A stretch of 64,000 nt of DNA from Branchiostoma floridae (Eukaryota > Chordata > Leptocardii > Amphioxiformes > Branchiostomatidae), in assembly GCF_000003815.2 (NCBI RefSeq), contig NC_049986.1, positions 19,473,027 through 19,537,026 on the forward strand, read 5' to 3'. Positions 1 through 10,885 of the stretch are shown piece after piece. The position numbers and the translations under genes are program-made. Each line of letters starts with the position of its first letter. The first letter of the stretch is position 1. The notes under the pieces were generated by a model, which saw nothing but the letters and a program-made list of their open reading frames with translations, was not told where the DNA came from and ran no database searches.

Positions 1-358
1 GATGACATCCTCCGGGAACGGCAAAACTGATGCGATCTTGCGAATCAAAACGTTTTGTCCCCCAATGAAAGTTGCCCTCAGTGTGACATCTAAGTTGTCA
101 GGGATGTTGAACAAATGACTGAACACACAGAATATGGTAAACCGAACAATAGGTTCCTCGTTTTTCTTCTTTCACATCTTCTTTGACCTTTGAAATGACG
201 TTGGCATTTTATTACATGGATAATGCATGGACCAGCTCATGGGCGCTCCCAAGGGAGCCACCACCTTAAATGCCAATCCATATACATCCGCACGGACACC
301 TATAAATTCTCCTGTTTCCTAGAACTATATCAGCGGGAATGCCCTACCTGTCATCGAC
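1..358. other. No gene seen (probable GARNL3 intron)
   Basis: No open frame with splice sites is convincing here. Because the exon at 571 starts mid-codon, this stretch is most simply an intron of GARNL3. Bases 448-570 between the broken exon copy and the real exon likewise hold nothing recognisable. Confidence 0.5.
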
Positions 359-447
359 GTACCCTCGGGCTGCCACCTGTACGCCCTGAGCCGGCCCTGC
401 GGCAGTTTCCTGCGCATGGTGGTGGCCTTAAGAACAAGCTGTTTTGA
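359..447 (+). pseudogene. Broken duplicate of GARNL3 exon 571-734
   Basis: Bases 362-441 closely match the start of the exon at 571, including the CHLYALSRP coding stretch and part of its upstream intron (ccct before the exon). The splice acceptor AG at 569-570 is replaced by GG at 367-368. One base is missing in the copy of GTGGTGGCGATCAAGAAC (around 421-437), which shifts the frame and leads to TGA. The copy therefore looks unusable as an exon. It is a partial tandem duplication lying about 200 bp upstream of its source. Confidence 0.75.
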
Positions 448-570
448 GACGTTACCGCTGTGGCGTGACCTCACAGTCTGCAACAATACAATTGCGTAAA
501 AACGAGAAAAGGAATTAAGAGATACATTAGATACAGATACAAAAGCTTGACTGTATCCCCTACCCCTCAG

Positions 571-3500
571 GTTGCCACCTGTACGCGCTGAGCCGGCCTG
601 GTGGAAGCTTCCTGCGCATGGTGGTGGCGATCAAGAACAAGCTGCTGCTGCTGACATGGAAGCACTCCGTGGCCTGGACAGCGTGGAACCCGTCAGCTGA
701 CACAGACACTGTGGAGGGGTTCAATTACATCAGGGTAAGCTAGAGAGGTTTCCTTAAGCCGATTTCTCACTGAAGTTGGCAATCTGGATGCGGCCCTGCG
801 ATTTGACAACACAAATTGCTTAAAACCGTATCGACGACGCCGACGTGCCAGAGTGCAGTGAGGTACACAATTTAGTTTCCTATATAGCATGTGGTTAGCG
901 GCCCTTCCTTTGCTAGAGCTAGAAGCCGTGATTCGGGCTGTGTCGCTCACCTGACATGCATGCTACCAAAAAGGATTGCGGTCCTTAGGATGGGATGTTG
1001 ACCTGTGTTCCACTGTTCAGATTGTGCTTGTGAAAAAAGCTACAGGAAGTTCTTTTGTATAGATATGGTACATAGCGTCTATCTTATCTGTCACGACCAG
1101 TGGAAGACTACCTCTTCAGCTCTACTGGTTCAAGCTTTTAACTGGATCGAAATCACTAGAACTAAACTGGATCTAGATCATCAGAGCTAAACTGGATCTA
1201 GATCACCAGAGCTAAGCTGGATTCAGATCACCAGAGCTAAAACGGGTCGAGCTTTTAACTGCATCTACATCACCAGAGCTAAACCGGATGAAGATCAGTA
1301 GAACTTAAATGGATGTAGATCACCAGAGCCAAATCAGATCGAGATCACTGAAGCTAAATTGGATCATGTTTTTTAAACATGAAGATGTTTGCTTCAGGAG
1401 CTGACGATTAACGACGTACCGAGCGTGGTGACGCTGGTTGACGGCGGACGGCAGGACAACATGATCTGTGTCGGGTACAAACACCAGTTCGACATCGTTA
1501 ACGAGAAGAACGGGAACACCTACAGACTGCATCAGGTGGAGGGCAATAAGGTCAGTTAGCTCATGCAATTTCGACATGGCTAGTTTTTTTATCTCGTAAA
1601 AGGCTGTCTCCTGGCAAAATGATCGTGGCCTTTTTATGTATATTAGCACGCTCCGTCACTATAGATGTACATGTATTAGCAAGCTCTGCCTTCACCGTGA
1701 TGCTTCTTAACGTAGTTATATAGGCATTTTCTTGTTCTTTTATATCAACCTCTAAATACCCCACTGGGGCATCGCTGAAGGGGGGTGGGGGTTGAGGGTG
1801 ACTCGGGTTTGAAGTCGAGTTGATGCCCTTTATTATTTTACTCGATAATGTGTTTCCATTAATCACGATACTTTAGTTGAAATATTTCTTTCTGGATCAC
1901 GTTTTACTTCTTGTCAGAACACCAAAATTTATGAAACTCTCGGATATTATATAAACAGGTCGAGCGATATGGCGACGACCGTACCGTCCGGAAAGGCGAC
2001 GACCGTTTGTGGCCGTTACCGCCTACGTGTATTAAGTCATTATTGACTATAAGCTAATGATTTAAACTGTCACACACATAAGGATTAATCGTTCTCATCG
2101 TTTCATCATTATAACTCCCAAATGACACTCCCAATATTTTATTCTTCCACAGGTGGAACTAACAGATGCCATAGACGTGTATGAGGACGGAGAACCCAAG
2201 GTGCTGCTATGCTACAACCGTAAGTTCACGTCATCCTCACGCTCAATGAAAATTACATGAAGTATACAGAGTCAATTGAAAAATCTTGACCTTAATTGTA
2301 AATGATTACAAACCAGACACGTTTGCAGTTCATCTATATATAAGTGTATGCTTCTCAAATACATTGTAGCAGTTACTCAAGCCACGGGATATGATTTTGG
2401 AAGCGGTCAGACGTTTCAGACAGCATCAAGTACCTTTAGTCAGTGACACTTAGCAGTTTTGTCCTCTAACTATGAATTAAAATGCAAAGAAGGTGAGGAT
2501 ATATACTGACTAAAACTGTTTCCCAAACCATATCCAGTTTTTTTAGGTTTTCCTAGTTGGCGTATCTTCTTACTTGAGTGTCTGACATTCATCGAACTGT
2601 ACTTCTCTCTTTAGACGTGTGCCAGTTGAAGTCCCTGTCTGACGCAGAAGAGACCACCAATGGTTTTGAGTTCGGCTGGAACAGCGAGCCTCATGGAGTT
2701 GGTGAGAGTCTAATTTGTATTTTACATGAAAAGTCGTTTAAGCAGAAGGCTTTGCATATCCAACGCTTTAAAAAGTTGGTCTACGGTATCCTCTAGGTGC
2801 ATGGAATTTTGCGCGTAAGCAGTGGGTCAAAGGTCGTTGGAAGTTGGTATCGCCCCCCCCCCCCTTCCCGACTGAGCGATGGTTGGAAGAAAGTTTAGCA
2901 TTGTAATTCAGTTTCTTTCTCCTCCCTTTATGATCATGGCTTTAATCTTCCACCAACATCTACATTGTATGTTAGCGCATCGTCCAGGGCATGATATACA
3001 CCAAGTGAACCACCCTCGCGATGAAAAACATACAGAATGTTTGGAATGATTAAATGTCATTTAAACTTAATGTTCCGTTTTCCCGCCATCAGTGTGTGCC
3101 TTCCCCTACATCCTGGCCTTCACGCCCGACGCTATAGAGATCCGCCTGCTGGTGAACGGGAACCTGGTCCACAGCATGCCCATGCCCATGCTTCTCCTGG
3201 TCACCTCAAAGGTACGTCACCGCTTTTTGGCGACGCCTCTGGGTCGGAGGCATTTCTAAGCTCTACTAAACGTGTGTAGTGAACGGGAACCTGGTCCACA
3301 GCATGCCCATGCCCATGCTTCTACTGGTCACCTCAAAGGTACGTCACCACTTTTTGGCGACGCCTCTGGGTCGGAGGCATTTCTAAGCTCTACTAAACTT
3401 GTGTAGTGAACGGGAACCTGGTCCACAGCATGCCCTTGCCCATGCTTCTACTGGTCACGTCTAAGGTACGACAGCCATTTTTGCCGAGGCCCTAGGGGCG

Positions 3501-4739
3501 GAGGCATTTCTAAGGTCTGCTAATCGTGTCTAGTGAACGGGGATATGATCCACAGCATGCCCATGCCCATGCTTCTATTTGTTACCTCAAAGGTACGCCA
3601 GCGCTTTTTGGCGACGCCTCAGAGGCGGAGGCATATCTAAGCTCTACGACAGCAATTATTTCGTAGGCTTACTCAAAATATACCTTTTGGCGACGCCTAA
3701 GGGTCGGAGACAATATGAATAAAGATAATTAGACTAGTTTTACCATGTGATGTGTCATACTTACACAACAATGTATAACATACTAATTCTTCCCCCTCCA
3801 GTTTGACCTGTACTTCGTCTCGGCGAAGGACCCCATCTCCAGCTGTAAGGACAACAACAACGGCAGCACCAGTCCAACCATCAGCTTCTCCCCACCCACA
3901 ACCCCCACTACTGGGAAGGCGGAGCACCACTGGGGCAGAGGTAAACAAAACAACTTTTAGTAATATCAAATCTTTCATCTTTATCTGCAAATCCGTACCC
4001 GATCGAGGGTTGATTAATTGCAAAGGAACAAGTAAATGTTGGTTCTGAAATGTCCCAAGTTTGGCACAAGTTTAGAAGCGTTACGCATTTTCTGGTTTAT
4101 TAAAAGTTACATTGCTCGCGGAGGTTGTGGCAACTGTTTTCTATATCAATTTCATACATTGTCTATGGTATAGTCATGGCCATTGAAATGAGCATTTTCG
4201 GTAGTCAACCAGCCTTAGCTAATCATTTAGCTGCAGCCATTCAAAAGGGTAAGCTATACCCATGTGTAAGGTATGAAAAGCAGAAGAATCACAACCGAAA
4301 TATCTTTTTTAATTTCTTCCCACCAGCCCCTGTCACCAAGTACTGCGTGTACCAGATTCCACTCAGCTCATTGGTCGGCCACGCCACGGATCGCGCATGC
4401 GTCAAGCACGGCCCGGTGCCCGCCATGATGTCGCCCCTCGTACGGATCGACGACACGGTGGTGCGCAACCGGCGGGAACTCTTCAGCTACGGCCCGGGGC
4501 CACAGAAGGGACACACGCACGGCCAGCACCACCCTCACCTACACCCGGGACTAGGGAAAGCCTCCACCGTGGATAAAACCTCCCCCGCCACCCCTACACC
4601 ACCCGGCCGCTTCCTCTCCCGTCCCAACCGCCTGGAGTCCTGCAGCTCCGAACCTGACCCCTCCGTGACCTTCAGTCCACCCCCCTCCCCCTTCCGGTTC
4701 TCCTCGGTGGATCAGGAGGAGGACATTGACCTGAAGTAA
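571..4739 (+). CDS. GARNL3: GARNL3, C-terminal part (CNH domain), 5' end outside window
   Basis: Seven coding exons read 571-734, 1398-1550, 2153-2219, 2615-2701, 3093-3211, 3802-3940 and 4327-4739. All have AG/GT borders and compatible phases, ending at TAA 4737-4739. The joined protein is the C-terminal half of a citron-homology (CNH) domain followed by a Ser/Pro-rich tail. Recognisable pieces include ICVGYKHQFDIVNE, AIDVYEDGEPKVLLCYN, VCAFPYILAFT, NGNLVHSMP and a last stretch EEDIDLK. This pattern matches vertebrate GTPase-activating Rap/Ran-GAP domain-like protein 3, whose tail also ends in an acidic DLK. The family carries an N-terminal Rap-GAP domain that acts on small GTPases. That half must lie upstream of base 1, since no exon with it is seen in 1-570. 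The first visible exon begins inside a codon (phase 2), confirming missing 5' exons. The exon at 3093-3211 is partly copied in a downstream tandem repeat. Confidence 0.9.
1140..1365. repeat. Degenerate 26-28 bp minisatellite in GARNL3 intron
   Basis: About eight imperfect copies of a unit like actggatctagatcaccag plus agctaa lie head to tail just before the acceptor of exon 1398-1550. Copies diverge by several bases each. No coding content. Confidence 0.8.
3152..3650 (+). repeat. 127-bp tandem repeat carrying an exon end and its splice donor (4 copies)
   Basis: Units begin gtgaacggg at 3152, 3279, 3406 and 3533, a constant 127-bp spacing. Unit 1 contains the true 3' end of GARNL3 exon 3093-3211 and its donor (aag/gtacgt). 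Units 2 and 3 keep the coding part open (VNGNLVHSMPMPMLLLVTSK-like) with a gtacg donor. Unit 4 is more diverged (gggatatgatcc, donor gtacgcc). A further fragment of the intronic half (ttttggcgacgcct) lies at 3683-3700. The downstream units lack a usable phase-0 acceptor: splicing at the tag before tgaacggg would put TGA in frame. Confidence 0.9.
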
Positions 4740-5735
4740 CCTATGACCTTCCTAACGAGGTTGAAAAATCAGTATCATGGTAATATTATCCAAACTTATA
4801 GTTGCCTAGTCTTTCTCTTCCTCTCTGCAAATTACTTAACTTGATCCGATATTATGGTGAACTTTCGTGCAAAGTTGAATGCAGTGCTGGAAGGCCTGAA
4901 CCGTACATTTTGAGTGACAAAATTCACCACTATTTGCAACAATGACGAAAGAGACTCGGTAACTATCAGAAGTTTGAATACCAAACTCATAAACCAGTGG
5001 GACTCGTGTCAGATGAAAAGTCAGTGAGATTGTTAACATTCCGTTTTGGGATATTTTCCTGAATTTTATCGCAGGATGGTCTTGTTAAAAAAAGAACAAG
5101 CTTTCTTTCATATTTGTTTATTTTTCTGAATATAAGAGATGCTTTGACTGTGTTATTTGTGGAAGCTTAATGATATGTTATTTGATTATGTGCAATGTTT
5201 GTAAAATTCTTGTTCGCCTGGTCCGTTTACCCTTGTCGCAGTGCTGAACTGAGAAGTTGCCATTGTGAATATTGGTGAAGTGAGACAGGAAATAACGTCA
5301 TCATACGTCACTTCCTTTAGCCTTACATAGGCCAAGTGCAGTTGAAGCAAGACTTGTTATGTGTTTAAAAAATGGAAGTCTTTTTGTTGTCAAAGTCAAT
5401 TAGTGAGAATATTTATTACGTTTTGGGGCGGCCTTTGGTTCCTAGTATTACCTGATGTTGTTCTTAGAAGTTCTTTTTCTATCCGAAGTGGATTTTTACT
5501 CGATGTTTTTGTACTTAATATATGGTAATGTTTAATACCTTTACTGCGGTGCAGATAAATCTACTAAGTCTCTCCCATGGAAATTATAATGTTTAAATTT
5601 GTGCAATGTAGTATGATATAGTATGTTTGACATTTTAATGCGTTTGGTGTAAAAGTTTTGTATAATTGAAAGACCAATGGCTTTAAGTTACTAACGTAAA
5701 TATTGAAGCCAATAAAAGTGAACAATGGTATTGAC
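4740..5735 (+). other. GARNL3 3' UTR
   Basis: A-T rich sequence without open frames follows the stop codon. A canonical AATAAA at 5711-5716 (gccaataaaagtg) is the first clear polyadenylation signal. A second AATAAA at 7988-7993 (cgcaataaaatat) could serve a longer isoform; nothing between the two looks like another gene. Confidence 0.6.
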
Positions 5736-8700
5736 AATGGGGGGAGGCGACATTCTATTTCTATATAAATTCTAGTCCCTCTGTCTTCCCGATGTCCTCT
5801 GAAAAAATGGTCTAACCCTTTTCACTGATACGATTGGTACTCCAACCACCACTGTTCATCAGTAAACTCGTTCAACTACTTGAACTAAACATTACGTAGA
5901 TTTTGCAGAGGAGATATTTAAAGTTACCAAGATAAAAGTATTGGTAAGTTAATGGTTCTATGAAACGAAAGAGTGGCGCATGTCACTATTGCCAAAGAGC
6001 ACATTCAAAGAAACCTACACGTGTCCAGCAATACAACCACCAACTTTCTCGTCCCATTCAATCCATCAGAATAGACGAGTCCACACTTCCGAGGACCACA
6101 GAATCTGCTTGCGTCACAGGGGTGATTCGATCGTTCGAATGTGAACACGTGAACGCAATTTCCGTTCTAAGAGCGCGTTCGAATTTTGGCAGAAATGATT
6201 ATATAACCCTGCACATGACGTAAAGATTTTTGTCGTTCGCGGAAGTGATGAGTCGCCTTTTACATTTCTCCATGAACATTTTCCAAAACGTTTTTCTCAA
6301 TGTTCGAAATATATGAAATGTGGTCAGTCCAGAAATATAGTATATAGTATACGGTATGGTTTTATCGTGAGAAAACGGTCTATAAGACAGGAATATTTAT
6401 CTGTGCTCCGTTCGTGCTGCTATGTCCAAATGTCTCTTTCGAGTGACACCAACTGTTCTTATGGTTTCAGGACTTTTGATATTATGTATATGACGACGAA
6501 AGACGATATCAACTCATGTATAGGAGATGTATTGGTACACAATAATGGAGGTTTATATGAATGTTTTGTATAAGAAACAGATATAACCGAGCTGTTGTAT
6601 ATGTTGATATTTTGTACTAGGTGTGAGCTTCAAGGTCAAGAATCGCTGCACCATTGACTTTGAACTGTTCGCAATAAGACATGTTCATTATTCTGACCTG
6701 ATGTCTTAAACGAATTTTAGGCACGTTGCATGACATTGTATAAGACTCGTCTGTACTATTTAATTCTATTTCTTAGCCAGCCTCAAGACCACATTCCACC
6801 GGGCGGCGATCGCGCACGACCTACAAATTGGATTTGTGTAAATCCTAATTTGATAAATGGGGTATCATGCAAATTATAGAAATATGACTGGAAAGACCAC
6901 AAAACACAAAGTGGTTCGTTTTTGACGATGAAATTTGTTCAGCGATCAGCCCGGTTCTGGTGGCAAAGCGAGGTCCCAGTGGGGTCACCGCCCTAGTGGA
7001 ATGGGGTACAGACATACTGGAAAGGTTGATTTACTACTTCAAATGTTAAAATTTTTCTACATTTCCCTTTGTTGTTTAAGACATTTCTCAAAGGCTATAA
7101 GGAGGTTAGTTTCCCCTCTCATAGCCAGGCTGGAACGGATAAGAAATCCCGAACATTAACCGACAGCACCCTAGCCTTGAATATATCCTGTTCTAGCTCC
7201 GGTTCGCTTAATCTGATTGCTTTCCTTGTCAAATAGTCTGGCACCGGCTCACATAGAGACAAGAGGCATTTGGATGTTTCGAACTTGTCGATGGTCGCCA
7301 TATGTGAAGAGATAATCGTGAAAAAAACGAACATAAAACCACCGCGGACATTTACCCTTATATACAGAACGGTGGTAGGGCCAAACGTTCAAATCAACGG
7401 TCGGTTGAGCTAGTCGTAGCTAGAATAGGATCAGGCTAGCGGTACTCTTTCAGTTACTTCACTTTCGAAAGTGCCTGAGACTTCATAGCACATCGTATCC
7501 GAATCAAAGTAACATCAGCCAGACTTTTAAGTAACGTTTTTACGGCCTGTTAAGTTTGATGAAACCATTGAAATCTTACTTAAAATACTACCTTGCACTC
7601 AGACATTTTGTGTCTGAATTGTGTTGGTACTTACATGAGTATCTAAGATCCCAACCATTGTGGCCATTTGTCGATTTGCTGCATGTAAAACCGCGTCAAA
7701 CCAACGTCAATCGCATGCCTTGCTAGCTACGTATATCACGTCGCTTTGTATGTAGTCTTTGCTGTATGGAATTGAATGTGCAGAAATCTTGATATGAAAG
7801 AAGTAGAAGTGTACAAATATCTTTGTGTATATATTATATATCTCTATGGTTCTATACTAAGGTGTACAGAGTAAACCCTTGTATAAAGTTGTCATCGGAA
7901 GGTGAAACTGAGTTTGTAACTTTTTCGTACCTGTAAGAACTGTTAAAATGGTTTCGTCCAAAAATCGAACTGTGCCGAAAGTTTCGCAATAAAATATCTA
8001 TTGTCGTCATTGGTGTCGTGTGGATGAATGTTTATTCATAACTGATCATTGTTGTGGTATGTGGTAAATAATGTTTAGCAAGACCAAGAGAAACAGAAAC
8101 CCCTTTTTGAGCCTTGTTTTTATTTCCCCACGCCCGAAAACGTCACAGGTCCTCAATTTGATGGTGATTTCGTGCATTTTCTCCTAGCGGTCTAGTTTTG
8201 AATTGCAGTTTAGGCTATATACGGGGGCTTTGGTCCTAAAGTTTTGAACCATGAAGCTATAACTTGTCCCTCCCTAACATTAACCGTCTTAATTTCTCCT
8301 ACTAGTGCCATGATATCACCACATGAAGAATAAAAATAATCGTTATAGAGGACCACACAACATCGCCTTGAACACCTAAATATCTGATGCTGCAATAGTA
8401 TATCTCTTTCAAAATCACGTTAGATTTATATTCTTTTTTGCATGTGGCGGTATTACGGCACCCAGTGGAATTATGAGCGCCGTTGTTCAGTACCCTCTCT
8501 TGCTCAACTAGCCCTATAAACCGGCGTGGTTGTCCTTGACAACCTCTTCGCCCAAACGTCATTCGTCTGACGCCGTCCGTTGCTGTTTTGAAAAATGGCA
8601 ACTATCTTGTCTATCTCGTCCTGAGATACATGTACATGTATGAACTGATAGCATCATGGCCTGGAGGGGTGTTCGTGTAACAAAGCATAACTACTTTAGG

Positions 8701-8769
8701 ACTGCCCCAATGACTGACTGTCTTTGATTATTACAGCTTTGTTTTCTATTTATTTTAGAATTAGGGCAG
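5736..8769. other. Intergenic or extended 3' UTR, no gene seen
   Basis: Short ORFs occur on both strands but none has splice context, codon bias or recognisable domains. A possible distal polyadenylation signal is at 7988-7993. No tRNA or rRNA-like fold was noticed. Confidence 0.5.
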
Positions 8770-8965
8770 CAAGGGATGAACGAAGAAAGGAAGGGTGAAA
8801 GGAAGGAAGAAAGAAAGACAGGTTGGAAGGAAGGAAAGACGAAATGGAGGAAGGTTGGAAGGGAGGGAGGGTTGGAGGGTGGTATGGACCGAGGGAAAGA
8901 GGAAAGGAAGAAGGGAGAAATGAATGATGGAAGGAAGGAAAGAAGTATGAAAGAAAGAGTGGAAG
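8770..8965. repeat. Purine-rich GGAA/GAAGG tract
   Basis: Imperfect gaagg/ggaa runs fill about 190 bp. The long open frames on both strands here are products of the simple sequence, not genes. Confidence 0.85.
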
Positions 8966-9970
8966 GAATTCATTGCTCGAGTATCGTACATGCTAGAATG
9001 TATGGAACTGACAGCTCGATCATACAATACATACATACTAACCCGGCGAAAGGTATACAAATGGGGGGTTTAGAGGATGATGCTGGTGTATTGTATTTGT
9101 GCACATCCCCACAAACATTCCATGTCCTGTGGATTAAGGCTGGAACCCTGAGAGGGTTGTACATGTGATTCGTTGAGCGACCTGTCAGATTTTAAGGTCG
9201 TCGTCCAAGTGAAATGGAGGTGAAACAGTATTTGTCGGTACGTACACGAAACACCTGAATGCCTAACACAATGCCTGTGGTCACGCCACCAGGCACTCTA
9301 ATAAATATATCGCATTACAGTTCAGTGACATGCTAACCTCTGTTCTTTTGACATGAGCTAATGATAAAATAGCACGTTCGTCTGTCAAGTCGTCTTTTCA
9401 CAATTTTTTTCAAAGCCTTTAAAATACTACCCGACGTATTTTCACATTTTTGATATTTTCTTGTCTTGGTCAAGCAAAAATATGCCCGGTGATGCCATGC
9501 GCAAACTTTCCTTGCTGCGGCCAGAACTCCGCTGTGTCACAGTGTTGTACAATCACCTCTGTTTCTGATAATCGTTAGCAGATTAGCTAATTGGCAGTTT
9601 CGGCGCCGACTGTCTACAAGATCGTTAACGTTTGATTGCAACATACACGCTGGGACACTGCTGTATGTGATAAAATCACATCATGCGTCCTGTGAATGAC
9701 TTCTCTGGCCATATATGGTAGAAAACCGTGATGCATCTGATCTCAGATGTCGCCAATGTAGTGATGTTTGCGAAAATTGAGATCACAGCACTTATCTGAG
9801 ACAAATTAACATTCATGATGAGTTCAAACATTTGCTTATGAAACAAAAAGAAGCAAGATCGAGAAAAATTCTAATTCACTATGCCTATTACAGAGCTAGG
9901 TTGAAAAGATATACATGCACAATCATGTATCTGTAAACTATTCATTTTCTACTTGTACTTAAACGGTAAA
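8966..9970. other. Intergenic, nothing recognised
   Basis: Unique-looking A-T rich sequence with no ORF above about 60 codons outside the adjoining purine tract. Confidence 0.45.
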
Positions 9971-9974
9971 GATC

Positions 9975-10240
9975 GCCATTCATTCATCCGTCCATTCATA
10001 CATCTATTTATTCATCCATTTCTTCCTTTCTTTCTTCCTTCATCCATTAATTCATTTATTCATAACTTTGTACAACTTGAGTCATTTACGCCATACCCTC
10101 ACACATTCCTTCCTTCCTTCCTTCCTTCCTTCCTTCCTTCCTTCCTTCCTTCCTTCCTTCCTTCCTTCCTTCCTTCCTTCCTTCCTTCCTTCATTTATTC
10201 ATTCCTTCATTCATTTATTCATTCATTCATAACTTTCTAT
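9975..10240. repeat. TTCA/TTCC microsatellite cluster
   Basis: A pure (CTTC)n block of about 100 bp lies at roughly 10107-10190. It is flanked on both sides by imperfect attcattcat arrays. The block is repeated in style by gtcattta-cgycatatcctca on either side (about 10080 and 10250), suggesting a local duplication around the satellite. Confidence 0.9.
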
Positions 10241-10885
10241 AACTTCTATCCATTTACGTCATATCCTCAATGGTTGCTAGGCGACAGCTCTGATTGACAG
10301 CTCGTCAAGACACTGTCCTCTCGTCAGATAAGCCATCTTGCCTGTTTACTATGATAACTATAATTACGGAGGCCGTTCTGAACAAAAGACAAGCAGAGCG
10401 TTTAATCACTGGCAGTGATACCCTGTGAACCGGGCTTAGTCAGTCAGATCTTTAACAGCAGTGTACAAATGGAGGGATTGGAATAAATGAGTTGGGACGG
10501 GCTCAAGGAGACAACAGTTCCGCTTTCTTCAACCGGGCAAGTCGGGTGTTCTGTGGTTCACCGCTCTATACTCTGCAGAGTTCGCGTTTTTCAGAAGTAT
10601 TTGTGAGGTTTTAGAGAATCTTCCAGCATGTTTTGACAACCTCTGTAGTATTCCTACAAACTGTCAGGTTAAGAACGCGGATAATCTGTTGTTGTTGTTT
10701 GTTGAGGCGAAGAGACGATTTCAGAAGAAGACTCTGTTCCTTACACTTGGGTATTCAGGGTATATATATATATAGCTATCAAAAGAGGAAAGGTTGGACA
10801 GTTCCATTTTGACAGAAGTTCTACTCAACACAACTCTACCGGGAACAGACGATAGTTTCAAACGTCTGTGACTGCACCGGTTGCT
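10241..10885 (+). promoter_or_regulatory. Probable promoter and 5' leader of the small HYLS1-box-like gene
   Basis: This lies directly upstream of the ATG at 10886. It contains a tatatatatata stretch at 10760-10772, about 110-125 bp before the ATG. No start site can be fixed from sequence alone. Confidence 0.3.

Noticed and set aside
3152-3650. Evenly spaced repeats considered as a CRISPR-like array
   Set aside because: Direct tandem units with no unique spacers, in a eukaryotic gene; they are exon-end duplications.
8761-9168. 99- and 130-residue ORFs
   Set aside because: Translation of a GGAA-type purine tract; no splice or domain support.
9953-10297. 114-residue FLPS-repeat ORF
   Set aside because: Translation of the CTTC microsatellite.
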